This document shows positions 1 to 6,700 of a DNA stretch of 8,413 nt, one piece after another. Within the stretch, counting starts at the first letter, position 1, and each line of letters opens with the position of its first letter. Origin of the DNA: Gemmatimonadota bacterium (GTDB lineage: Bacteria; Gemmatimonadota; Gemmatimonadetes; Gemmatimonadales; GWC2-71-9); the NCBI GenBank assembly GCA_003221985.1, contig QHUQ01000035.1:1-8413 (forward strand), written 5' to 3'. Made by a program: the position numbers and the translations under genes. The notes under the pieces are model-generated. The model made no database searches and had not been told where the DNA came from. It saw only the letters and a program-made list of their open reading frames with translations.

Positions 1-540
1 CACCTCGTGCCAGGTAGAATCGTCGCCCCTCCCCCCCTGTCGGTTGCCGCCCGCGTTCAACGCTCGCTGGTATTGGACGATCTCGTACCAATAGCCCGGA
101 ACCCGCGCAGTCCACGTGACGGCCGCCAAGGCCTCTCGCGCTTCGTCCCATAGCGCGGCGACCGACGCACCGGAGTCGATATCGCACTGGCGTTCGCCGG
201 CGACGACGACCTCCACCAATGCGATCGGGATCGGGTCGATGGCGGCGTTGTACGCCGTCGCTTCACCGGCGCGGAGCGTAAGCGCCGGCGACAGGTAGGG
301 GCGGAACCCGATGCGTTTGGAGCGGAGCCGGTATGTCCCGGGGGCGGGGGCGGTCAGCAGGAACTCGCCGGCGCGGTTGGTGATGGCGCGCGCCTGCTCC
401 ACGCCATGGTCATCCACCAGCGTGAGAAACGCGCCCGGTAAGGGTGCCCGGCTGACACTGTCCGTCAGCTGCCCGCGCACGCTCTGGGCGGCTGCGGGCA
501 GTGCCGTGATCAGGAGCAGCGCGGCTAGCCTTGCTCCCAC
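1..540 (-). CDS. Secreted carboxypeptidase-regulatory-like domain protein, partial (3' end beyond left edge)
   Basis: An open frame of 180 codons runs from a GTG at 540 to the left edge without a stop. The N-terminus is a clear Sec signal: VGARLAALLLITALP then AAA-QS, with cleavage likely around residue 18-19. Next comes a short beta-sandwich repeat typical of carboxypeptidase regulatory-like (CarboxypepD_reg) domains, about residues 20-100: VRGQLTDSVSRAPLPGA, then TNRAGEFLLTAPAPGTYRLR, then RIGFRPYLSPALTL. The following LVEVVVAGERQCD and an Ala-rich helix (VAALWDEAREALAAVTW) lead into a region I cannot assign. The GTG start overlaps the end of the upstream gene by 16 nt and has no strong Shine-Dalgarno sequence, which suggests coupled translation. 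No catalytic residues are visible; the domain is usually a structural or carbohydrate/protein-binding module at the cell envelope. It might also be the N-terminal part of a larger receptor-like protein. Class is fairly sure; function is unknown. Confidence 0.75.
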   Translation of the reverse strand, partial: MGARLAALLLITALPAAAQSVRGQLTDSVSRAPLPGAFLTLVDDHGVEQARAITNRAGEFLLTAPAPGTYRLRSKRIGFRPYLSPALTLRAGEATAYNAAIDPIPIALVEVVVAGERQCDIDSGASVAALWDEAREALAAVTWTARVPGYWYEIVQYQRALNAGGNRQGGRGDDSTWHEV

Positions 541-860
541 CAGCGGAATCGTTGCGGCTCGAGCTTGGCGAGCCGGTACAGGTTGCGGGCGAATCGCCCG
601 ACAAACAGTGCCACCATGCCGGCCAACAGCACGCCGAGCGTCCAGTTCGCCAGCACGTCGATCGGCACGGGCAACGGGGAACGCCATCCGGTGGTGACGT
701 ACGCCGCGGTATTCAGGAGAATGAGGATCAGGCGCACTTCCGTCGGGCCGATGCGCCCGTAGGAAATCTTGAACACGCCGAACACGGTGGATTCGAGGTA
801 GACGTTGATCGACATCGCGAGATAGACGACGACGATCCCGAGGGCGAGGCCCAGGTTCAC
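525..860 (-). CDS. C-terminal half of frameshifted CDP-alcohol phosphatidyltransferase-family protein
   Basis: This 111-codon frame begins at a GTG that overlaps the stop of the preceding frame as GTGA (857-860). It is all membrane-like: NLGLALGIVVVYLAMSINVY, then a second hydrophobic stretch LILILLNTAAYV, then WTLGVLLAGMVALFVG. It ends in a basic, aromatic tail (LEPQRFRWWEQG). The segment around STVFGVFKISYGRIGPTEVR is what I expect in the C-terminal membrane half of this CDP-alcohol phosphatidyltransferase-like family, directly after the catalytic motif. It has no catalytic motif of its own, so I read it as the displaced second half of the gene at 857-1207 rather than an independent protein. 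Together they give about 227 residues, a normal length for the family. Translational reinitiation at the GTGA overlap could still produce both halves, and some split membrane proteins do assemble; that is speculation. Confidence 0.7.
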   Translation of the reverse strand: MNLGLALGIVVVYLAMSINVYLESTVFGVFKISYGRIGPTEVRLILILLNTAAYVTTGWRSPLPVPIDVLANWTLGVLLAGMVALFVGRFARNLYRLAKLEPQRFRWWEQG

Positions 861-1207
861 GTAGGAGACAGGCCGATGCCGAGGCCGATGACGACGGTGG
901 AGAACGCGTCCACGATGTGGTCGAGGTAGTAGCCGTACTTGGGGCGCTGCGTGCCGCGCACGCGCGCCAGCGTGCCGTCCAGGCTGTCGCCGAGCCAGTT
1001 GACCACGAGCATCACGCTCGCGCCCCAGAGCCAGGCCGGACTGTAGTTCGTGAGCGCGTAGGCGGTACCCGTGCCGACGGCGCCGATCACACCGATCGCC
1101 GTGAGGTGGTTGGAGCGGATCGTGCGGGGCACGCGCCGCGCGAGGTACTGCAGCACGGGCTGTTCGACGCCCGCCAGCAGGAACGTCATTTCCCGCTTGG
1201 CGGTCAC
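857..1207 (-). CDS. CDP-alcohol phosphatidyltransferase-family protein, N-terminal half ending at a frameshift
   Basis: This 116-residue frame holds the family signature: D74xxD77-G78xxA81-R82, nine residues, then G92xxxD96xxxD100. That is close to the canonical DxxDGxxARx8GxxxDxxxD of enzymes that transfer a phosphatidyl group from a CDP-linked lipid to an alcohol in the inner membrane; the spacer here is one residue longer. Hydrophobic helices lie near residues 36-52 and 60-72. The frame ends abruptly with IGLGIGLSPT then TGA, where relatives continue as SPYV. Re-reading a single T (CCT TAC GTG instead of CCT ACG TGA) restores the family sequence and joins the frame at 525-860. The GTG start at 1207 overlaps the stop of the peptidase gene by 4 nt; an ATG at 1189 is a possible alternative, and neither has a strong ribosome binding site. 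The alcohol acceptor cannot be told from sequence. It is most likely a frameshifted gene or a one-base assembly error. Confidence 0.75.
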   Translation of the reverse strand: MTAKREMTFLLAGVEQPVLQYLARRVPRTIRSNHLTAIGVIGAVGTGTAYALTNYSPAWLWGASVMLVVNWLGDSLDGTLARVRGTQRPKYGYYLDHIVDAFSTVVIGLGIGLSPT

Positions 1208-1878
1208 TGGTGCTCGGTCCAGGATTCGGTCTTCACGTCGGCGAGTACGGATTCCAGGGGATTGAGTTGCAGCGATTTCGGCATCGCGGGCAGACGGATC
1301 GTGGCGTCGGTCGTGGGGCCTGTGACGAGGATTCGCACGATCCCGTCGCCCTCCGGGAGCGTGATCAGGACCGGCACGTACATCTTGAAGGTCTCAGGGA
1401 CGTCGCTTTGGCGGACACGCAGGCGCGCCACGAAGCCCGCGCTATCGGGCACGACATTGTAGGAGAAGGTGTACGTCGGCACCGCGGTACCGTAGACCCA
1501 CTCGTCGAAGAACCAATCCATCGGTTGCCCGACGGCTTTCTCGACCATGCGCTGGAAATCGACGGTCGAGGCGCGTTTGCCGCGGTAGGTCTCGTAGAAG
1601 GTGCTCATCATGGTCTGGAAGCGATCTTCGTTCATGGTACGCACGTTGAGCAGCAGGTTGCGCAGCATGTGGACCACCCAGGCGCCCTTCTTATACGTGA
1701 TCAACTGGTAGTCGCCACGCCAGCTCTCGGCCGCCCGGTAGCCGATACCGATCGGCGCGGCTTTGGCACGATCGCGGCGAATCTCTTCGCGCGCGCGCCG
1801 CAGCGCCTTCAAGTACTTTCGTGCGCCCGGAAGATCTCGTCCTCCCCGTCCGTCCGGATGCCCAGGAATGTGAGCCAC
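1204..1878 (-). pseudogene. C-terminal fragment of M1-family metallopeptidase, displaced frame
   Basis: This open frame has no credible start of its own. Its first 20 residues (1878 to about 1819) are an out-of-frame reading of the upstream part of the gene, and recognisable M1 sequence starts at KYLKALRRAREEI. It then gives APIGIGYR and GDYQLITYKKGAWVVHMLR. The two tyrosines Y57 and Y62 have the YxxxxYxKG spacing seen around the catalytic tyrosine of M1 peptidases (Y378 and Y383 in leukotriene A4 hydrolase). Further on are an MNEDRFQTMMSTFYETYRGK helix region, MDWFFDEWVYGTAVPTYTF, and a C-terminal beta domain (about residues 130-224). The fragment lacks both zinc-binding histidines and the third zinc ligand, so it cannot be an active peptidase alone. 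Its stop overlaps the next gene's GTG by 4 nt. It belongs with the frame at 1809-3395; a stretch of roughly 40 residues between them is missing. Confidence 0.8.
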
Positions 1879-3395
1879 GAGAGGTGAATCATTCCCGGGA
1901 ATGCCTGGCCGTGGTAATACGGTGTCTCGGTCGCGAAATAGTGCTGGAAGAGCGGTGCGCCATACATCTTGGTGAAGAAGGAAAGGCTGCCGGCGACGTC
2001 GGCGCCGACGGACTCTTCCGGGTTGCGCGCCGAGACGATCACTCGGCGGATGCTTTGATGCGCGTCGGTGTTGACTTGCACCGTCACCGGCGGAATGCGG
2101 GGATCACGAATCTCGAGCTCGTCGAACTTGCCGATGTTGAATGACACCTGCCTCGTAGGAGCTTCACTGGCCCAGCGCGTGGTCTTGACGTTGCCGGTCG
2201 TGCTCGAGTCCACCAGCCGACCGATCGTCGCAAACTGGAAATTCTTCGGCGTGCGAAACGTCATCGTGACTGGTGTGCTTTGTACGAAGCTGTAGCGCGG
2301 AAACCAGGTGCTCGTGGCTTTGATGTACGCCCATCCGTCGAGCATGATCCCCAGCTCGCGCTTCATGTCCGTCGTAATCCCGAGGTCCTCCAGCGCCGAT
2401 CCGAACCCGATGAGCCCGCCGTGGTAGACGAAGCGCAGGTTGACGGTATCTCCTGGCGCGACCGGCTTGGGGAAACGGACCCACAGCTCCGGTTGCCGCT
2501 CGCGCCGATAGAAGGTGAGCGGAATACCGGCGTCCGTGGTAACGGAGTCGACCTCGAGCTCGCTGTAAAGCTCGAAGCTTGCCCACTGTTGCCGGTCCTG
2601 CCGCCCGATCAGCCGTTCCGTGACGCGCGCCGAGAATTTGTAATTGCCATCGATGCTCGCGTCGACGTCGTGTCCATCCACGATGAGTGATTCGGGCTGC
2701 TTCGCGGCGACGGAGACATTGTTCACGAGGTCCTCGGCGCGTTGAAACTGACAGACGGTTTCCGTTCTTTGCCCCTGCATCTTGCCGCGGCGGTAGAGCG
2801 CCACTTCCTCTGCGCGCGTCGGATCGAATTCGAACATGACGCTCTCGCCACGAGAGCGCTTGACGTAGGCCGCGAAGTATCCGGTGGTGGTGTTGTTGAG
2901 CAGCGCCGCCATCAGGCTTTCAGTGGCGCTGTGACTGCTGCCGTCCACGATATAGTCGAGCGCGTCGCCGACCGGCGCGAACGCCGGTCGCGAGTCGGCG
3001 GGGCTGGGTGGTGCCCGGCCAAACTTCAACGACCGCGCCAGCTCGGGCTGTGTCGAATCGGCGAAGAAGAAGACGGCGGCGGTGATCGGCCCGCTGATCG
3101 TGGAGTCGCCCATGACGCGCTGCAGATTGAACTGCTCGACCGTCAGCGGCGGGACAAAGAGCATCGATCCGCGGCCGGTGAAGACGACACCCACGATGCG
3201 GCCGGCCACCGGGGTCAGCAGATAGGCCGAACCCGAATCGAGCCGCAGCTCCATCACGTCGCGGCGCAGCACCAGCCCGCTGACCGGTGCGACCGCGTCG
3301 CGCTGCGGCGCGAGGCTCTTGATCTGCTGGTAGACGGTGTCGTACGCGGTCTGCGTCGAGGTGACAGCGAGGACAAAGCCGAGGACGCCATGCAT
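1809..3395 (-). CDS. M1-family zinc metallopeptidase, truncated at its active site
   Basis: This frame of 528 residues is the first two thirds of a probable periplasmic or cell-surface M1 (gluzincin) peptidase. The ATG at 3395 has a good ribosome binding site, GGGAGG, five bases upstream. The N-terminus MHGVLGFVLAVTSTQTA is a weak signal-peptide candidate without a basic n-region. Residues of about 20-230 form a family-specific extension of unknown function. From about 250 the beta-rich M1 N-terminal domain follows (YKFSARVTERLIG, then VNLRFVYHGGLIGFGS). The peptidase domain begins near FRTPKNFQFATIGRL. The usual GxMEN exopeptidase signature is not visible; the equivalent stretch reads FPGMIHLSW (499-507). 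The frame reaches AHE (H525-E526), the first residues of HExxH, and then runs SerThr-stop. Relatives continue with the second zinc His and the downstream Glu, which are absent here. Identity as M1 is fairly secure; activity is unlikely unless the break is an assembly error. Confidence 0.8.
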   Translation of the reverse strand: MHGVLGFVLAVTSTQTAYDTVYQQIKSLAPQRDAVAPVSGLVLRRDVMELRLDSGSAYLLTPVAGRIVGVVFTGRGSMLFVPPLTVEQFNLQRVMGDSTISGPITAAVFFFADSTQPELARSLKFGRAPPSPADSRPAFAPVGDALDYIVDGSSHSATESLMAALLNNTTTGYFAAYVKRSRGESVMFEFDPTRAEEVALYRRGKMQGQRTETVCQFQRAEDLVNNVSVAAKQPESLIVDGHDVDASIDGNYKFSARVTERLIGRQDRQQWASFELYSELEVDSVTTDAGIPLTFYRRERQPELWVRFPKPVAPGDTVNLRFVYHGGLIGFGSALEDLGITTDMKRELGIMLDGWAYIKATSTWFPRYSFVQSTPVTMTFRTPKNFQFATIGRLVDSSTTGNVKTTRWASEAPTRQVSFNIGKFDELEIRDPRIPPVTVQVNTDAHQSIRRVIVSARNPEESVGADVAGSLSFFTKMYGAPLFQHYFATETPYYHGQAFPGMIHLSWLTFLGIRTDGEDEIFRAHEST

Positions 3396-3400
3396 GTGGG

Positions 3401-3406
3401 CCTCCC
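3401..3406 (-). promoter_or_regulatory. Ribosome binding site of the metallopeptidase gene, within a small hairpin
   Basis: On the minus strand GGGAGG lies five bases before the ATG at 3395 and fixes that start. The same bases form the right arm of a 5-bp stem (CCTCC, loop GGTCG, GGAGG; 3401-3415), so the site could be partly masked in the transcript. The stem is short and may be chance. Confidence 0.55.
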
Positions 3407-3425
3407 GACCGGAGGGTTAAGTCAG

Positions 3426-3508
3426 CGGAGGGCACAGGATTCGAACCTGTAAGGGCTTGCGCCCGCCGGTTTTCAAGACCGGTGCCTTAGCCATTCGGCC
3501 AGCCCTCC
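3426..3508 (-). tRNA. tRNA-Ser (anticodon UGA)
   Basis: The minus strand folds into a complete class II tRNA of 83 nt. The acceptor stem is GGAGGGC (3508-3502) paired with GCCCTCC (3433-3427), and the discriminator is G at 3426. The D arm is GCC/GGC around GAATGGCTAA. The anticodon stem is CCGGT/ACCGG with loop CTTGAAA, giving anticodon TGA, which reads UCN serine codons. A long variable arm (GGGC, GCAA, GCCC), typical of tRNA-Ser, is followed by the T arm ACAGG-TTCGAAT-CCTGT. CCA is not encoded, so it must be added after transcription. The gene lies 30 bp before the metallopeptidase start on the same strand, with no T-rich terminator between them, so read-through into that gene is possible. 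Confidence 0.97.
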
Positions 3509-3576
3509 CAACGTTTCAATAACCTACTCTCGCGGGCAACGAGTCCATAGCGAGACCTTGCGGGTCTTTGTACTTC

Positions 3577-3605
3577 GGTATACGTTCGGGGCCCACTCCG
3601 AACAA
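3577..3605 (-). promoter_or_regulatory. Candidate sigma70-type promoter for tRNA-Ser and downstream genes
   Basis: On the minus strand TTGTTC (3605-3600) is followed by exactly 17 bases and then TATACC (3582-3577). These are partial matches to TTGACA and TATAAT at ideal spacing. A start near 3570 would give a leader of about 60 nt before the tRNA, to be trimmed by RNase P. An A8 tract (minus strand, 3644-3637) lies upstream and could help, though it is somewhat far for an UP element. This is the best candidate I can see, by consensus only. Confidence 0.35.
3584..3603. promoter_or_regulatory. 20-bp interrupted palindrome in the promoter spacer, possible operator
   Basis: GTTCGGGG (3584-3591), CCCA, then CTCCGAAC (3596-3603) forms a dyad with seven of eight positions complementary and one G-T position. 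It fits almost exactly between the proposed -10 and -35 of the minus-strand promoter, where a dimeric repressor or MerR-type activator would bind. No regulator gene is in the window. It could instead be a hairpin in a plus-strand leader. Confidence 0.3.
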
Positions 3606-3607
3606 TA

Positions 3608-3644
3608 ACGGGACCGGCCGATGTCGATTTCCCGTGTTTTTTTT
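3608..3644 (+). terminator. Weak terminator-like stem followed by T8
   Basis: ACGGGA (3608-3613) can pair with TCCCGT (3630-3635), and one base later comes a run of eight T (3637-3644). The 16-nt loop is long and the stem only 6 bp, so it is a poor intrinsic terminator. If real it would end plus-strand transcription entering from the left, or attenuate a long leader of the efflux operon. Confidence 0.2.
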
Positions 3645-3680
3645 CGACGTACTAGCAGAACACCTTGGAACCGGCGCGTG

Positions 3681-3698
3681 GAACGTCCCGTTACGTTC
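3681..3698. promoter_or_regulatory. Perfect 6-bp dyad upstream of the RND pump gene, possible operator
   Basis: GAACGT (3681-3686), CCCGTT, ACGTTC (3693-3698) is a perfect interrupted palindrome 44 bp before the pump ATG. Its half-site ACGTTC also occurs at 3582-3587, at the edge of the first dyad. Position and symmetry would suit a repressor site for the efflux operon, but the length is short enough for chance. Confidence 0.25.
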
Positions 3699-3742
3699 AG
3701 GTCGCCGCGTCGATTCACTTTACCGGGAAGAAAATTGACCGC

Positions 3743-6700
3743 ATGAAACTCTCCGATACCGCCATTCGACGCCCCGTCCTCGCCAGCATGCTCTCGGCCG
3801 CGCTGGTGCTGTTCGGGGTCATCGGGTACACGCGCCTGTCGGTGCGCGAGCTACCTGACATCGATCCTCCGATCATTTCGGTGCAGACGACACTGCCCGG
3901 TGCGAACGCACAGGTGGTCGAAACCGCAGTCACCGACGTGCTCGAGGAAGAGCTTTCGACCATCCAGGGCATCCGCACTCTCAGCAGCTCTTCGGCGGAG
4001 CAGAACAGCTTCATCACGCTCGAGTTTACGCTCGACCGGCCGGTGGACGTGGCGGCGCAGGACGTGCGCGACAAGGTGTCGCGCGTCCGCGGGCGCCTGC
4101 CGGTCGACGTGCTCGAGCCGGTGATCGCCAAGCAGTCGGCCGACGCACAGCCGTTCTTCTGGCTCGCGCTGTCGAGCGACAACTACGACCTGATGCAGCT
4201 GTCCGACGTCGCGGACCGGCTGGTGAAGGCGCGGCTGCAGAGTCTGCCGGGCGTCGGCAGCGCGGCCATCTTCGGCGAGCGGCGCTACTCGATGCGCGTG
4301 TGGATCAAGCCGGAGGCGTTGTCGGCGCGCGGGCTCACGGTGCAGGACATCGAAAACGCCATCGCCTCGCGCAACGTCGAGATTCCGGCCGGCCGGATCG
4401 AGTCGACCCGGCGCGAGTTCTCGGTGCGCTCGCTCGGCGAGCTCAAGACGCCGCAGGAATTCGGGGAGATGGTGGTGGCGCAGCAGGGGACGCAGCTCGT
4501 CAAGCTCAAGGACGTGGCCCGCGTCGAGCTCGGGCCGGAGGACGACCGCTCGATCTTCCGCTGGAAAGGCACCCCCTCGGTCGCGATCGGCGTGGTGCGG
4601 CAATCGAAGGCGAATCTCATCGACGTGGCCAAGCGCATTCGTGAAGAGCTGCCGGCCATTCAGCAGACGCTGCCGGTCGGCGTCAAGCTCGAGAAGGCGT
4701 TCGACGGCTCGGTGTTCGTCACGCACTCGATCGACGATGCGCGCCTCACCCTGCTCATCGCGGCGATTCTGGTCGTGTTGATCATCTTCGTCTTCTTGCG
4801 GAACGTGCGGGCGACGATCATCCCGGGACTCGCCATTCCGGCGTCGATCATCGCGACGTTCGCGATCATGTATTTCCTCGGTTTCTCGATCAACAACTTC
4901 ACGCTGCTCGCGCTGACGATCGCGATCGGCATCGTGGTCGACGACGCGATCATCGTGCTCGAAAACGCCTTCCGGCACCAGGAGGAGCTGCACGAAGCGG
5001 CGGAGGAAGCGGCGGTGCGTGGGACCGACGAAATCGGATTCGCGGTCATCGCGACCACGATCGCGCTGGTGGCGGTGTTTAGCCCGCTCGCGTTCCTGAC
5101 GGGCACGGCGGGCCGGCTGTTGAGCGAGTTCGGCATCGCCGTCGCGGGTGCGGTCGTGATCTCGGGCTTCGTCGCACTTACGCTCACGCCGATGCTGTGC
5201 GCCAAGATCCTGCGCATGCAGCATCAGCACGGCAAGGTCTTCCAGATCTTCGAGCGTGGGTTCAACGCGCTGGCGGAGCGGTATGCGCAGCTGCTACGCC
5301 GCGCCGTCGATCACCGCGGTGCCGTCCTGCTCGGCACGCTCGGCATCGTCGCGGTTTCGGTCTTTGCGTTTCTGATTTTCCCGCCGACGCGGCTGCAGAA
5401 CGAGCTCATTCCGGAAGACGATCGCGGGTTCTTCCTGGTGGTCGTCCGCGGTCCGGAAGGGGCGTCGCTGCCGTACACCGACAGCTACGTGCGGCACGTC
5501 GAGCAAATCATCGGCGGCACACCTGGCGTCAATGGGTACTTCACGATCGTGGGCGGGTTCGCCGGTGGCGTGAATAGCGCGTTCGTCGGCGTGATCATGA
5601 AAGACTGGGGCGAGCGCAAAGCCACCGTCCAGCAGACGGTCGGCGGCTTGTTTCCGCAGCTCTTCGGCATTTCGGGCGTGATGGCCTTCCCCTACGCTCC
5701 CGGCGCGATCGGCTTCTCGCAACCCATTCAGTACGTCGTGCAGAATCCCGATTTTACGAAACTCACTGACATCATGGGGCCGTTCGTCGGTCGCGTCTCA
5801 CAAGTCAAGGGTCTCGCGAACGTCCAGACCGACCTCTTTGTGAACAAGCCGGAGCTGCGGGTCACGTTCGACCGGGACCGGGCTGAGGATTTGGGCGTGC
5901 CCGTTCGCGACGTGGCGAGCGCCCTGCAGACGTTCCTCGGCGGCCGCCGCGTCAGCACCTTCACGCGCAACGACAAGCTGTACTACGTGATGGTGCAGCT
6001 CGATCCCAAGGATCGCGCGACGCCGAGCGACATGCGGGGCATCTACCTGCGAGGCAAGAGCGGGCAGCTGGTGCAGCTCGACGCGCTGGCGAACGTACAA
6101 GAAGGGGTCGGGGCGCGTCAGATCAACCACTTCAACCGCATCCCCTCGTTCACGTTGTCGGCGTCGCTGATGCCGGGGCTCGCGCAGGGCGAGGCGCTCG
6201 ATTCGATCGATGCGGTCGCGAAGCAACTGCTGCCGCCCGGGACCACGACGGCGCTCGCCGGAGAGTCGCGCGAGTACAAGGAGAGCGGGAGCACCATCTA
6301 CTTCGCGTTTGTGATCGCGCTGATCGTGGTGTTCATGGTGCTCGCCTCGCAATTCGAATCGCTGCTGCATCCCTGGACGGTGCTCCTGGCCGTCCCGCTC
6401 GCCGTCACGGGCGCGCTGGCGACTCTGAAGTTTGCCGCGATCATCCATCGGTCGGGCGCGACAATGAACTTGTACAGCCAAATCGGGATGATTCTCCTGA
6501 TCGGCCTGGTCAGTAAGAACTCCATTCTACTCGTCGAGTACACGAACCAGCTGAAGGCGAAAGGGATGGATACGATCTCGGCCGTGCTCGAGGCGGGGCG
6601 GATCCGGTTCCGCCCGATTCTCATGACGTCGGTCGCGACGATCATGGGCGCGGTGCCGGTGGCCTGGGGCGTCGGCGCCGGGTCGGCGTCCCGCAAGCCG

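Noticed and set aside
857..860. Treating 525-860 as an independent small membrane protein with its own start
   Set aside because: Its sequence continues the enzyme family exactly where the previous frame stops, so a frameshifted gene is the simpler reading.
1210..1887. 225-codon plus-strand open frame opposite the peptidase fragment
   Set aside because: His/Arg/Gly-rich antisense composition with no recognisable domain; the minus strand carries clear M1 sequence.
3553..3582. Small hairpins AGACC-TTGCG-GGTCT and TGTAC-TTCG-GTATA as terminators
   Set aside because: Both have 5-bp stems with no following T run, so neither is convincing.
3665..3742. TTG start extending the pump by 26 residues
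   Set aside because: The added residues are not hydrophobic or family-like, while ATG 3743 gives the standard MKLSDTAIRRPV start; the second dyad also lies in this stretch.
3851..5230. 459-codon open frame on the minus strand inside the pump gene
   Set aside because: Its translation is a low-complexity Arg/Asp/Glu/His-rich mix typical of the antisense of a GC-rich gene, and the plus-strand pump is unambiguous.
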